Made by a program: the position numbers and the translations under genes
In this document: piece after piece, positions 44,582 to 53,804 of the stretch
Layout: every line of letters begins with the position of its first letter
Position numbering within the stretch: the stretch's first letter is position 1
The notes under the pieces: model-generated
Database searches by the model: none
Told to the model about the DNA's origin: nothing
Seen by the model: the letters and a program-made list of their open reading frames with translations, nothing else
Origin: an uncultured Roseibium sp.
GTDB taxonomy: Bacteria > Pseudomonadota > Alphaproteobacteria > Rhizobiales > Stappiaceae
Assembly: GCF_947496995.1 (NCBI RefSeq)
Contig: NZ_CANMFD010000003.1
Span: 62,001 to 126,000, forward strand
DNA: 64,000 nucleotides
Reading direction: 5' to 3'

Positions 44582-45739
44582 ATGGCACTGCACTTTTCCG
44601 ATGCCGAGTTCGAGAGCCGTTTCGAGAAGCTCAAGGCCGCCATGGAGGCGGAAAAACTCGATGCCATGCTGCTTTTCGCACAGGAAAGCATGTACTGGCT
44701 GACCGGCTACGACACCTTCGGCTTCTGCTTTTTCCAGTGCCTCGTCGTAAAGAGGGATGGAGAGATTGTGCTCCTCACCCGCTCCGCCGACCAGCGTCAG
44801 GCCAGGCACACCTCGAACATCGCCGACATTCGCATCTGGATCGACCGGGGATCGGCCAGCCCGGTCGGGCAGCTCAAGGATCTCCTGTTCGACCTGGATC
44901 TCCTCGGTAGCCGTATCGGCATCGAATACGATACCCACGGCATGACCGGCAGGATCGGACTGCAGATAAATGCGGAACTGACCAGTTTCGCCGATATTTC
45001 CGACGCCTCCGAATTGGTCCCGCAACTGCGTGCAGTGAAGAGCGCTGAAGAAATCGTCTATGTGCGCAAGGCTGCCGAACTCGCCGACAAGGCTTATTAT
45101 GCCGCCATGGAAGAAATCCGCCCCGGTGCCGACGAGGGCCGCATTCTTGCCGCCATGCAGGGAGCGATTTTCGAAGGCGGTGGAGATTATCCCGCCAATG
45201 AATTCATCATCGGCTCCGGCGCTGATGCGCTCTTGTGCCGCTACAAGGCCGGCCGCCGAAACCTGTCCGATCGGGACCAGCTCACGCTGGAATGGGCGGG
45301 AAGCTATCGCCATTACCACGCCGCGCTGATGCGCACCGTCGTCATCGGCTCACCGACCGACCGGCACCACGAGATGTATACCGCCGCACGCGAAGCGCTG
45401 GCCGCCGTTGAAACCCAGCTTGTTCCGGGCCGGACCTTCGGCGACGTTTTCGACGCCCATGCCGAACGTGTGGATGCCCATGACATGATGCCCCACAGGC
45501 TGAATGCCTGCGGCTATTCGCTGGGCGCACGCTTCACGCCGAGCTGGATGGACATGCCCATGGCCTACAAGGCCAATCCGGCCGAGGTAAAGCCGGACAT
45601 GGTGATCTTCATGCACATGATCCTGATGGATTCCATCACCGGAACCGCGATGACACTGGGGCAGACCTACCTGACCACCAATGGCGCTCCGGAGTGCTTA
45701 TCCACCCTGCCTCTCGACCTGCCGGTCAAGTCAGGCTAA
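44582..45739 (+). CDS. M24-family (creatinase-like) protein without metal ligands
   Basis: A 385-residue pita-bread protein with an N-terminal creatinase/prolidase domain (SMYWLTGYDTFGF, then QRQARHTSNIAD) and a C-terminal M24 domain (ANEFIIGSGADALLCRYKAG). The usual five metal ligands seem lost: the first Asp is in EWAGSYRHYH, the second is replaced by Ala (HAALMRT), the His region reads ACGYSLGARFTPSW, and the two Glu positions are not acidic. This matches creatinase and DoeA-type hydrolases, not true aminopeptidases. A link to pgeF is suggested only by position. Confidence 0.82.
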   Translation: MALHFSDAEFESRFEKLKAAMEAEKLDAMLLFAQESMYWLTGYDTFGFCFFQCLVVKRDGEIVLLTRSADQRQARHTSNIADIRIWIDRGSASPVGQLKDLLFDLDLLGSRIGIEYDTHGMTGRIGLQINAELTSFADISDASELVPQLRAVKSAEEIVYVRKAAELADKAYYAAMEEIRPGADEGRILAAMQGAIFEGGGDYPANEFIIGSGADALLCRYKAGRRNLSDRDQLTLEWAGSYRHYHAALMRTVVIGSPTDRHHEMYTAAREALAAVETQLVPGRTFGDVFDAHAERVDAHDMMPHRLNACGYSLGARFTPSWMDMPMAYKANPAEVKPDMVIFMHMILMDSITGTAMTLGQTYLTTNGAPECLSTLPLDLPVKSG

Positions 45740-45832
45740 ACAAACTGCAACTCAGCGGGCCGCTTCCGTTCTTGCATTGTCGGCAGACGATCCGCACCAT
45801 GTCGAAATCGATTATCAGAGCCAGGCGCCTAC

Positions 45833-46354
45833 ATGCTCACCTTTTCCAGACAGAATTCCTTTTCGACCCTGCGTTCGATCATCTGCCTCCTGCTTCTGGG
45901 CGGCCTGGCCGCCTGTCAGTCGGCGCAGCAGCCTCCGAGCCCCATATCGACCACGGTCACCGCGCCTTCGATTTCCGGACAGATCGATCAGGAAGAAGGG
46001 GTAACACTCGCTTTCGAACCCTTTACAGGCGCTCCCGGCAACATCTCCGACGAATTGTCCGAGCTCATCGGAGCTGAAGCCCGCAAGCAGGGTATTACTC
46101 TTGTCCGCCGCGTAGGCGCAGCCGCGACCTACCGCGTCAACGGCTATCTTGCGGCCACCGGCCAGCCCTCCAACGGCACCGTCTTCTATGTATTCGACAT
46201 TGTTGACGGCTCCGGCCGCCGGGTGAAACGAATCTCCGGCACCGAAGATACGGGCGGCGCCTCCGGCGACCCCTGGCAGGCGGTCGGATCGGGAACCTTG
46301 TCGCGCATCGCCAACCGGTCGATGGTGGAAATCAAGGCCTGGCTCAACCGCTAA
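45833..46354 (+). CDS. Exported lipoprotein, function unknown
   Basis: A 173-residue protein with a lipobox (LLLLGGLAAC) after a signal sequence, so it should be anchored in the membrane by a lipid-modified Cys. The mature part begins with a Pro/Ser/Thr-rich linker. The core (VTLAFEPFTGAPGNIS, then TYRVNGYLAATGQP, YVFDIVDGSGRRVKRISG and a final DPWQAVGSGTLSRIA) looks like a small beta domain found in alphaproteobacteria. I do not know its function. Confidence 0.75.
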   Translation: MLTFSRQNSFSTLRSIICLLLLGGLAACQSAQQPPSPISTTVTAPSISGQIDQEEGVTLAFEPFTGAPGNISDELSELIGAEARKQGITLVRRVGAAATYRVNGYLAATGQPSNGTVFYVFDIVDGSGRRVKRISGTEDTGGASGDPWQAVGSGTLSRIANRSMVEIKAWLNR

Positions 46355-46691
46355 TCTGCCTTTAGCCGGATAATGAGGGTGCAGCGCCACAAAAATTCAA
46401 AAAAAGCGGGTCTCAACGGCGAACGCCTGTTGTGGTCCGGGTGGTTGGTTGTTACAACGCCGCCGCCTGCCAAGGCTTTCCATTCGGGCCTCCGGCATTC
46501 GGCAAACTGTTAAGACCTCGATTCGGCCTGCTCACATGCGGCATCGCATGAGAGAAGAAAAGCTGATCGATTTTAAAGTGTTAGAGAAGTCTGTGTTGAC
46601 CTGAACGCAGAACGCTCTTGGCCCTTTCCGCGTTTCAGCAGGGATGAACCTGCCTGCTGATCCGCTGTCGCACCAGAAGGACTTGCGGCTT
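46355..46691. other. Upstream region of prs
   Basis: About 337 bases. The frame just upstream of prs is open for 16 codons but I start prs at 46692. There is a 7-bp hairpin CAGCAGG / CCTGCTG (46636, 46653) close to the ribosome-binding site. I see no clear promoter or repeat. Confidence 0.4.
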
Positions 46692-47624
46692 ATGAAGATC
46701 GTCGCGGGCAATTCCAACCGAGCCCTGGCTGAGGAAATCTCCGGATACCTCGAAGTCCCCCTCGCGAAATGCCAGGTCCGGCGGTTTGCCGACCAGGAAA
46801 TCTTCGTTGAGATCCAGGAAAATGTGCGCGGCGAGGACGTTTTCGTCGTTCAGCCGACCAGCTACCCGGCCAATGACCACCTGATGGAGCTGCTCATCAT
46901 CATCGATGCAGCGCGCCGGTCCTCTGCCCGCCGTATCACGGCGGTGCTCCCCTATTTCGGCTACGCGCGGCAAGACCGCCGCGCCTCCGGCCGAACGCCG
47001 ATTTCGGCGAAGCTGGTGGCCAACCTGATCACCGAAGCCGGCGCTGACCGCGTCCTCACCCTGGATCTCCACGCCGGACAGATCCAGGGTTTTTTCGATC
47101 TGCCGACCGACAACCTGTTTGCCGCTCCCGTCATGACCCGCGACATCAAGGAACGCTATGCCACCGACAATGTCATGGTGGTGTCTCCCGATGTCGGCGG
47201 CGTGGTCCGGGCACGTGCCCTTGCCAAGCGCATCGAGGCGCCGCTCTCCATCGTCGACAAGCGCCGCGACAAGCCTGGAGAGTCGGAAGTCATGAACATC
47301 ATCGGTGAAGTGAACGGCTTTGACTGCATTCTGGTCGACGATATCGTCGACAGCGGCGGCACGCTCTGCAATGCGGCCGAAGCCCTGCTCGCCAAGGGCG
47401 CCAAGTCGGTGACGGCCTATATCACCCACGGCGTTCTGTCCGGCGGAGCCGTTGCGCGCGTCACGTCTTCGAAGCTGAAGGAACTGGTGATCACCAACTC
47501 GATCGAACCCACGGCGGCGATCACGGCGGCGGCCAACATCCGCACCATCTCGATCGCCCCGCTGATCGGTGAGGCCATCAACCGCACAGCCCTGGAAAAA
47601 TCGGTCTCCAGCCTGTTCAGCTGA
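46692..47624 (+). CDS. prs: Ribose-phosphate pyrophosphokinase
   Basis: Prs makes PRPP from ribose 5-phosphate and ATP, the common precursor of nucleotides, His and Trp. The 310-residue protein begins with [17 protein letters not shown] and has the [10 protein letters not shown] strand, [19 protein letters not shown] (flexible loop), [20 protein letters not shown] (metal site, shown as 20 residues) and the PRPP loop [17 protein letters not shown] 46692 has a GAAGGA site upstream. It is followed by a strong terminator. Confidence 0.96.
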   Translation: MKIVAGNSNRALAEEISGYLEVPLAKCQVRRFADQEIFVEIQENVRGEDVFVVQPTSYPANDHLMELLIIIDAARRSSARRITAVLPYFGYARQDRRASGRTPISAKLVANLITEAGADRVLTLDLHAGQIQGFFDLPTDNLFAAPVMTRDIKERYATDNVMVVSPDVGGVVRARALAKRIEAPLSIVDKRRDKPGESEVMNIIGEVNGFDCILVDDIVDSGGTLCNAAEALLAKGAKSVTAYITHGVLSGGAVARVTSSKLKELVITNSIEPTAAITAAANIRTISIAPLIGEAINRTALEKSVSSLFS

Positions 47625-47677
47625 ATGTGCGGTCAGAAAGACAAATAGAAGGTTCCGACATCCCGGAATTGAGAATA

Positions 47678-47715
47678 CAGCCTGCCTTCAAGCAAAATCG
47701 CATGAAGGCAGGCTG
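47678..47715. terminator. Bidirectional terminator, prs / chemoreceptor
   Basis: A perfect 13-bp stem CAGCCTGCCTTCA / TGAAGGCAGGCTG with a 12-base loop between convergent genes, followed by ATTTGT. Confidence 0.75.
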
Positions 47716-47722
47716 ATTTGTA

Positions 47723-49849
47723 TCAGGCCGCTGCCACCGCATTCAGAAACCGGTCGACCGTGTCCCGCAACGCAGTCGTCTGGCCGTTGACATCCGTCGA
47801 GGCCGACAGCACCTGTCCGGCGGACGAACTCGTGACACGCGTCTTTTCCGAGATTGTCACGATGGTGCGTGCAACATCCTGCGTGCCTTTGGCCGCTTCC
47901 TGCACGTTCCCGGAGATTTCGTTCGTCGCAGCTCCCTGCTGCTCTACGGCCGAGGCAATCGAGCCGGTATATTCGTCGACCTGGCTCATTGTCTGGGTAA
48001 TTCCGGCGATCGCCGTGACGGCTTCCTTCGTCGCCGCTTGCACTTCCGCAATCTGACCTTCGATTTCTTCCGTCGCCTTTGCGGTCTGCGTCGCGAGTTC
48101 CTTGACTTCGGAAGCCACAACCGCGAACCCGCGCCCGGCTTCTCCGGCCCTTGCGGCCTCAATGGTGGCATTCAGCGCCAACAGATTGGTCTGTTCGGCG
48201 ATGGCGGAAATCAGATTGACGACATCACCGATGCGCTGCGCGGATTCCGCAAGCCCCTCGATCTTGTTGTTGGTCTGCACCGCGGCATGCGACGCGTTCT
48301 GGACGATTTCAGTGGTCGACTGAACCTGCCGTCGGATCTCCTGGATCGATGCCGACAGCTCCTCGGCGGCTGAAGCCACCGTCTGCACATTCGTCGAGGC
48401 CTCTTCGGAGGCAGCCGATGCATTCGTGGCATCGCCCGCAGTCTCGTCGGCAACGCTGTTCAGCTCTTCGGCAGCGTGCCGCATCTGCTCGCTGTTGCTG
48501 AACACTGCGTCCAGCATCTCCGTGACTTCAGACCGGAACTCGGCGATCATTCTGGAGATCTCGGCAGACTGGCGTTCCTGCGCAAGGCCGGAGTCCCGCT
48601 GCTCCGATTCCAGCCGTTCACGCGCCAGCGCGTTTTCGCGGAACACGTCCACCGTGGCCGCCATTTCGGCGATTTCATCGGAAGCGGATTGCGCCGGTAT
48701 CTCGACGGTACTATCGCCTCCGGCAAGCCTGTTCATGACTTCACCAAGTCCATTGAGCCGGCCCGACAGATTTCGCGCCATGAGCAGCCCGAACATGCAT
48801 GCGGCAGCCGCACAGGCCAGAGCGATTCCGAAAATCCACAGTTTCAGGGAAGACAGAGGTGCCAGTACTTCATCCGCTCCCTGAACGACGACCAACGTGT
48901 ATTTGTTGTCGAGAGCCGTGAAGGGAACCATCGCCGCGAAGACATCCCGTCCATTGTAGTCCGGCAGATGTCCGAACGTCGCCTCGCCTGCCATCGCCGA
49001 CATGATTTCCGGTGCAGCGAACTGCGCACTCAGCATTTCAGACACATCCGCTGTGCGCTGGCTGTCGTTGAGCACCAGGCCGTCTTCATTCAGAAGATAG
49101 ATGTCTCCGGTTTCGCCAAGACCGGCGTATTTCCCGAGCAGGGAATCGATCTTGCTGATCGGCGTCTCGTATACGATCACGCCGATGGTCTTCGAACCAA
49201 CGACCATCGGAGCGGCCCAGAAACCCGCCGGCTCATTGTCCTTGCCAGGGTAGAAGACCGGATCGAAGCCCACGAGGGTTTCGGCTTCACCTGATACGAT
49301 CTGCTCAAATCCTTCAGCCAGCGGCGTTCCCTGCAAGTCTGCGGAGCGCACATTCACGCCGAAATCCGACCGCTTGCGGACACTGTAGATCACGTCCCCG
49401 TTCAGGTTGATCAGCAGAATGTCCGGATGGTCGTTCGCATCCGCATAGTCCCGGAGGGACGTATGGTGTTTCGCGTGGGCCTTGTCGTAGGGCTTGCGCC
49501 CGGCCTTGACCAGCTGGTCGCGCTCATGCACCGGATGGGGATTGTCCGTGACATAAATCTTCGTGAGAGTATCGAACGCCTTGTCACCGTATTTCGCCCA
49601 GGCCCCTTCCAGGTCGCTATAGGCAGACCGGAGGGCTTTTCCCCCGAGATGACTGTCGATGGATATCTCTTTGCTCCGGTAAAACTCCAGCAGGCTATCC
49701 CTGCGGCCTTCGGCGAGCGCCATCAAACGTTGCTCCGCCTGTCCGCGCACGGTGTTGGCGCCCGATATATAGCTTGCCACACCAACGCCTCCTGAACATA
49801 AAAGCGCGATGCCAAGCACAAGTGCCGGAAGTTTCACGGAGACTTTCAT
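47723..49849 (-). CDS. Methyl-accepting chemotaxis protein
   Basis: A 708-residue chemoreceptor. A signal-anchor helix ([17 protein letters not shown]) and a second helix near 335-355 enclose a periplasmic dCache-like sensor of about 300 residues ([44 protein letters not shown]). A HAMP and coiled region follows, then the signalling tip with the MCP hallmark [20 protein letters not shown]. An AGGAGG ribosome-binding site precedes the ATG. It forms an operon with a soluble Cache protein 55 bases upstream. Confidence 0.93.
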   Translation of the reverse strand: MKVSVKLPALVLGIALLCSGGVGVASYISGANTVRGQAEQRLMALAEGRRDSLLEFYRSKEISIDSHLGGKALRSAYSDLEGAWAKYGDKAFDTLTKIYVTDNPHPVHERDQLVKAGRKPYDKAHAKHHTSLRDYADANDHPDILLINLNGDVIYSVRKRSDFGVNVRSADLQGTPLAEGFEQIVSGEAETLVGFDPVFYPGKDNEPAGFWAAPMVVGSKTIGVIVYETPISKIDSLLGKYAGLGETGDIYLLNEDGLVLNDSQRTADVSEMLSAQFAAPEIMSAMAGEATFGHLPDYNGRDVFAAMVPFTALDNKYTLVVVQGADEVLAPLSSLKLWIFGIALACAAAACMFGLLMARNLSGRLNGLGEVMNRLAGGDSTVEIPAQSASDEIAEMAATVDVFRENALARERLESEQRDSGLAQERQSAEISRMIAEFRSEVTEMLDAVFSNSEQMRHAAEELNSVADETAGDATNASAASEEASTNVQTVASAAEELSASIQEIRRQVQSTTEIVQNASHAAVQTNNKIEGLAESAQRIGDVVNLISAIAEQTNLLALNATIEAARAGEAGRGFAVVASEVKELATQTAKATEEIEGQIAEVQAATKEAVTAIAGITQTMSQVDEYTGSIASAVEQQGAATNEISGNVQEAAKGTQDVARTIVTISEKTRVTSSSAGQVLSASTDVNGQTTALRDTVDRFLNAVAAA

Positions 49850-49866
49850 GCTTCCTCCTGGAAGTT

Positions 49867-49889
49867 GCGGGAAAGCAATGCCTTCCCGC
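49867..49889 (-). other. Hairpin in the leader of the chemoreceptor
   Basis: A 7-bp stem GCGGGAA / TTCCCGC with a 9-base loop between the Cache gene and the chemoreceptor. On the minus mRNA it lies just upstream of the ribosome-binding site; on the plus strand it looks like a full terminator followed by TTTTTCTTTTT. Confidence 0.4.
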
Positions 49890-49904
49890 TTTTTCTTTTT
49901 CTAA

Positions 49905-50474
49905 TCAGAGGTTTTCGACGTTCACACCGAAGGTGACCGCACCAATGGCTTCACCGCTTGCCGGATCGAAGACCGGCACGCTTACCTGGCTTTGCAGGGT
50001 CTGAGTGCTGTCGTCCTCTTCCAGCTCACTGACGTGGACCGCACCTTTGCCGACAGGATAGGTTTCCTGCCATTTGGCTTCGTCTCCCTGCCAGAAATCC
50101 GAAGTCACATCGCTCTGACCGACGTTCAGCCCCTTGGCGTCCATGACGAAAATCTCGGTGAAGAGACCGTCGCTCTCTTCCTGGGCAGCCGCAAGGTAGA
50201 CAGACAGGGGATTGTCCAGAACCTCGTCGATCATTGGCTGGTCAACGGCGTCGGCTTCCTCACGCCATTTCGCATCCAGTGCGTCGATCTTCGATTGATC
50301 GTAGGACGCGGTATCGGCGTTTTGCGCGATGACAGCCGACACGACTTCCTCCGAGGACGCGATCTCGGCAATCTTGCCTGCGGCAAGATTCTTGAGCTCG
50401 CTTTCGAATTCATTCGCGAAGGCAGAACCTGTGAAGAAAAGACAAAGTGCAATCGTTTGAACAAGGTATTTCAT
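49905..50474 (-). CDS. Soluble exported PDC/Cache sensor protein
   Basis: A 189-residue protein with a signal peptide (LVQTIALCLFFTGSAFA) and no other membrane segment, so it should be free in the periplasm. The rest is a single PDC/Cache-like domain: a long helix, then IFVMDAKGLNVGQSDVTSDF, a DEAKWQETYP core, and SVPVFDPASGEAIGAVTFGV, which is the ligand-pocket strand of Cache domains. GGGAGTGAGAA lies just upstream of the ATG. It is cotranscribed with a membrane chemoreceptor and probably works with it. Confidence 0.82.
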   Translation of the reverse strand: MKYLVQTIALCLFFTGSAFANEFESELKNLAAGKIAEIASSEEVVSAVIAQNADTASYDQSKIDALDAKWREEADAVDQPMIDEVLDNPLSVYLAAAQEESDGLFTEIFVMDAKGLNVGQSDVTSDFWQGDEAKWQETYPVGKGAVHVSELEEDDSTQTLQSQVSVPVFDPASGEAIGAVTFGVNVENL

Positions 50475-50934
50475 TTCTCACTCCCATGAGGTTACTCGAC
50501 GGAATGATCATGTTTTTGTCTTAATATTATGTGTAGAAGGTAAAATTCATTCCAGATATTTCAAAAGTACATGGACAAGCTCGAAATAATATTGACAATT
50601 ATTACAATAGAAATGTAACAGATACTACAATTATACATAGTAAATAACAACCTGAAGCTTCAGTTACAAAAACAACCCTCTCACGCAGCGCCCTGACAGA
50701 GCCAATTCCTCTGGCCGTCTTCCAATGAAAGGCGGGCAAATTCAGCGGCTGACAGGCGAATGTACGGGGCGGAAATCCGCGTGCTCTTGCGTGCGGCCCA
50801 CATTTCCGCTATATGCGCGCTCGCGCCTGCACCCCTGGAGGAGGCGTTTCTGGACCGATCCCGGACATCCGAAGTCTTTCAAAGACCCCACGGTGGATCG
50901 CCGGTCCGTTATCATACACTCAAGGAGTTTTGCC
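50475..50934. other. AT-rich region upstream of the Cache operon and rplY
   Basis: About 460 bases. The first 200 (50475-50680) are far richer in AT than the rest of the window and hold a 12-bp palindrome (CTGAAGCTTCAG, 50652), a short inverted repeat GGAATGA / TCATTCC and several TATAAT-like runs. No gene fits. The remaining part is the leader of rplY, with a GGAG ribosome-binding site at 50924. Confidence 0.5.
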
Positions 50935-51558
50935 ATGGCTGCCAGCTATGAGCTGAAGGCATCGGCACGGGACCGGGTGGGCAAGGGGGCCGCACGGACA
51001 CTGCGTCGAGAAGGCCTTCTACCTGCCGTGATCTACGGCGACAAGAAACCGGCTCTGCCGATTACCATTTCCATGAAGGAAACCACTCTCACCCTGAAAA
51101 AGGGCGGTTTTCTGACTCATATCGGTATCGTCGAAGTCGACGGTGAAAAGCACCAGGTCATCGCCAAGGACTTTCAGCTGCACCCTGTGAAAGACACGGT
51201 TCTGCATGTTGATTTCCTGCGTGTCGCCAAGGGCGCGACGCTGACCGTCGATCTGCCGGTACACTTCCTCAACGAGGAAGATTGCCCGGGCATCAAGAAG
51301 GGTGGCGTTCTGAACATCGTACGTCACACCGTCGAAATGACCGTTCCGGCCGACAACATCCCCGAAGCTCTGGAAATCGATCTGTTGAAGGCTCAGCCGG
51401 GCGACAGCTTGCACATTTCCGCCGTCAAGCTTCCCGAAGGCTGCCATCCGACGATCACCGACCGCGATTTTACCATCGCGACGATCGCCGCACCGGCAGG
51501 CGTTCAGGAGACCGATGACGAGGCTCCGGAAGAAGCCGAAGAAGAGACAAGCGAATAA
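50935..51558 (+). CDS. rplY: 50S ribosomal protein L25/general stress protein Ctc
   Basis: A 207-residue L25 of the long Ctc type, which binds 5S rRNA in the large ribosomal subunit. It has the N-terminal L25 domain ([31 protein letters not shown]) and the C-terminal TL5-like domain ([35 protein letters not shown]), then an acidic tail. ATG 50935 with GGAG upstream gives the usual start; the upstream open frame is not used. It precedes pth, the usual rplY - pth - ychF order. Confidence 0.95.
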   Translation: MAASYELKASARDRVGKGAARTLRREGLLPAVIYGDKKPALPITISMKETTLTLKKGGFLTHIGIVEVDGEKHQVIAKDFQLHPVKDTVLHVDFLRVAKGATLTVDLPVHFLNEEDCPGIKKGGVLNIVRHTVEMTVPADNIPEALEIDLLKAQPGDSLHISAVKLPEGCHPTITDRDFTIATIAAPAGVQETDDEAPEEAEEETSE

Positions 51559-51628
51559 GTTCGCGGTCTGCTATAAAAATGCGGGAGGCAGCACGCTGCC
51601 TCCTCTCCTCCCCGGAGAACCCTTTTTC

Positions 51629-51652
51629 AGCAGCCGCTCCGGCTGCTTTTTC
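51629..51652 (+). terminator. Terminator after rplY
   Basis: A perfect 8-bp stem AGCAGCCG / CGGCTGCT with a CTC loop followed by TTTTTCG. A second, weaker hairpin GGAGGCAG / CTGCCTCC precedes it at 51584-51603. Confidence 0.85.
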
Positions 51653-51681
51653 GTTTCAAGACGGATCTTGAAAGGCGTGCC

Positions 51682-52425
51682 ATGAAATTGATCGTCGGTC
51701 TGGGCAATCCGGGCTCGAAATACGAAGGCAACCGGCACAATATCGGCTTCATGGCTGTCGATGAAATCCATCGCCGCCAATCCGGCTTCCAGCCCTGGCG
51801 CATGCGGTTTCAGGGACAGGTGTCCGAAGGCCGCCTCGGCTCGCAGAAGGTGCTTCTGCTCAAGCCAAACACCTACATGAACGAATCCGGCCGCGCTGTT
51901 GGAGAAGCCATGCGCTTTTACAAGATGGAACCGGAGGACGTTGTCGTGCTTTACGACGAGCTCGACCTGCCTCCGGCGAAATTCCGCATGAAGACAGGTG
52001 GCGGTCATGGCGGCCACAATGGCCTCAGGTCGATCACCGCCCATATCGGCGCCGAGTACCGGCGCCTGCGCCTCGGGATCGGCCATCCGGGCGACAAGAA
52101 ACTGGTCTCCAATTACGTTCTGGGAGATTTCGCCAAGTCGGACCGGGAGTGGCTGGATCCTTTGCTCGCGGAAATCGCTGACAATGCCGACATGCTGGCC
52201 GAGGGGAAGGACAGTCAGTTCGCCAACAAGCTGACCCTCGCTCTGGAGCCGGAAAAAGCCCGGCGCAAACCGAAAGCCGCAGCGGAAGAGGACGCACCGA
52301 AACCCGCAAAGCCCAAGGGCCAGAGCCACATCCGTCAGGCACGCCAGCCAAAGCCGGTCAGTCCCCCCAAATCTGGACCCATGGCCGACATGCTCAAGAG
52401 GCTGCTGGGCGGCGACAAGACCTGA
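51682..52425 (+). CDS. pth: Peptidyl-tRNA hydrolase
   Basis: Pth frees tRNA from stalled peptidyl-tRNA. The 247-residue protein has the family N-terminus [20 protein letters not shown] with the catalytic His and Asn, [14 protein letters not shown] and [20 protein letters not shown]. The catalytic core ends near residue 190. After it come about 50 extra Lys/Pro/Ala-rich residues ([19 protein letters not shown]), longer than the E. coli enzyme and probably an RNA-binding tail. Confidence 0.95.
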   Translation: MKLIVGLGNPGSKYEGNRHNIGFMAVDEIHRRQSGFQPWRMRFQGQVSEGRLGSQKVLLLKPNTYMNESGRAVGEAMRFYKMEPEDVVVLYDELDLPPAKFRMKTGGGHGGHNGLRSITAHIGAEYRRLRLGIGHPGDKKLVSNYVLGDFAKSDREWLDPLLAEIADNADMLAEGKDSQFANKLTLALEPEKARRKPKAAAEEDAPKPAKPKGQSHIRQARQPKPVSPPKSGPMADMLKRLLGGDKT

Positions 52426-52545
52426 TGAAAGCTGCGATCCGGGCGGCTTCCTGCGCGGTAGCCCGTCCAAACCCTTGACCTCCCCGATGCGCTCGGGCAT
52501 GTAGCGCTGCAACAGTTTCAAGACACGAACCGAAAGCGACCTCCC

Positions 52546-53646
52546 ATGGGTTTCCAGTGCGGCATCGTCGGACTGCCGAATGTCGGCAAGTCCACGCTCT
52601 TCAATGCGCTCACCAAGACCGCAGCGGCCCAGGCTGCCAACTACCCGTTCTGCACCATCGAACCGAATACCGGCGAAGTCGCCGTTCCGGACCCGCGCCT
52701 GTATGCGATCCGCAAGGTTGCCGGTTCCAAGGAGGTCATCCCCACCCGTATCACCTTCGTGGACATTGCCGGTCTGGTGCGCGGCGCCTCGAAGGGCGAG
52801 GGTCTGGGCAACCAGTTCCTGGCCAACATTCGCGAGGTCGATGCCATCGCGCATGTGCTGCGCTGCTTCGAGGATGACGACATTACCCATGTCGAAGGCG
52901 CGATCGACCCGCTGGCCGATGCGGAAACGGTGGAAACCGAGCTGATGGTCTCCGACATGGAGAGCCTCGAGCGCCGCATCGCCCCGCTGAAGAAAAAGGC
53001 GAGCAGTGGCGACAAGGAAGCCAAGGTGCTGCTGCCGATCATGGAGGGCGCCCTCGCCCTTCTGCAGGACGGCAAGCCGGCGCGCCTGCTGCAGGTGGCC
53101 GACGCGGAAGAAGCACGGCTGCTGGACGGCCTCAACCTCCTGACGTCCAAACCCGTTCTGTATGTCTGCAACGTCGACGAAGCTTCCGCTGGGACCGGCA
53201 ACGCGCTTTCCGAGAAAGTTGCCGCCAGAGCGAAGGAAGAAGGCGCTGCCTGCGTCGTGATCTCCGCCGCCATCGAAGCGGAAATCTCGCAGCTCGACGC
53301 TGCCGAACAGGAAGAGTTCCTGGAGACCATCGGTCTTGAAGAACCCGGGCTCGACCGGCTGATCCGCGCCGGCTACGACCTGCTCGGCCTGATCACCTAT
53401 TTTACCGCCGGCCCGAAGGAAACCCGCGCCTGGACCATAACCAATGGCACCAAGGCACCGGGAGCGGCAGGCGTGATCCACACGGATTTCGAGCGCGGCT
53501 TCATCCGGGCGCAGACCATTGCCTATGACGACTACGTGTCGCTTGGCGGCGAAACCGCGGCCAAGGAAGCCGGCAAGGCGCGCGACGAAGGCAAGGAATA
53601 CGTCGTCAAGGACGGCGACATCCTGCTCTTCAAGTTCAATACCTGA
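52546..53646 (+). CDS. ychF: Redox-regulated ATPase YchF
   Basis: A 366-residue Obg-family P-loop protein that prefers ATP and binds ribosomes; it takes part in stress control of translation. G1 is GLPNVGKSTLFNALT, G3 is VDIAGLVRGAS, and the variant G4 is NVDE instead of NKxD, which explains the ATP use. The C-terminal TGS-like domain ends DGDILLFKFN. It follows pth by 120 bases. Confidence 0.95.
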   Translation: MGFQCGIVGLPNVGKSTLFNALTKTAAAQAANYPFCTIEPNTGEVAVPDPRLYAIRKVAGSKEVIPTRITFVDIAGLVRGASKGEGLGNQFLANIREVDAIAHVLRCFEDDDITHVEGAIDPLADAETVETELMVSDMESLERRIAPLKKKASSGDKEAKVLLPIMEGALALLQDGKPARLLQVADAEEARLLDGLNLLTSKPVLYVCNVDEASAGTGNALSEKVAARAKEEGAACVVISAAIEAEISQLDAAEQEEFLETIGLEEPGLDRLIRAGYDLLGLITYFTAGPKETRAWTITNGTKAPGAAGVIHTDFERGFIRAQTIAYDDYVSLGGETAAKEAGKARDEGKEYVVKDGDILLFKFNT

Positions 53647-53804
53647 ACCAGACAAAGCCGGCGCGCCACAACTTCGACCGGTGGTAGCGTGCACGGTGCC
53701 GGCTTCCCGCAAGCCGGCCCGACCACAAGGCTGTGCGAAACGGATGGTAAAGAGTTACCACCTACATTCTCTCCGAGCAGAACGAAGGTCTTGGGGGGAA
53801 TGAC

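Noticed and set aside
49867-49900. A terminator for a plus-strand transcript
   Set aside because: It is a good terminator in form but no plus-strand gene ends there, so I list it as a leader hairpin of the chemoreceptor.
50592-50614. A sigma-70 promoter at TTGACA (50592)
   Set aside because: The -10 position (GTAACA) is poor and the stretch is AT-rich, so chance matches are likely.
51571-53712. A 713-residue open frame on the minus strand
   Set aside because: It runs antisense through both pth and ychF; composition is that of a shadow frame.
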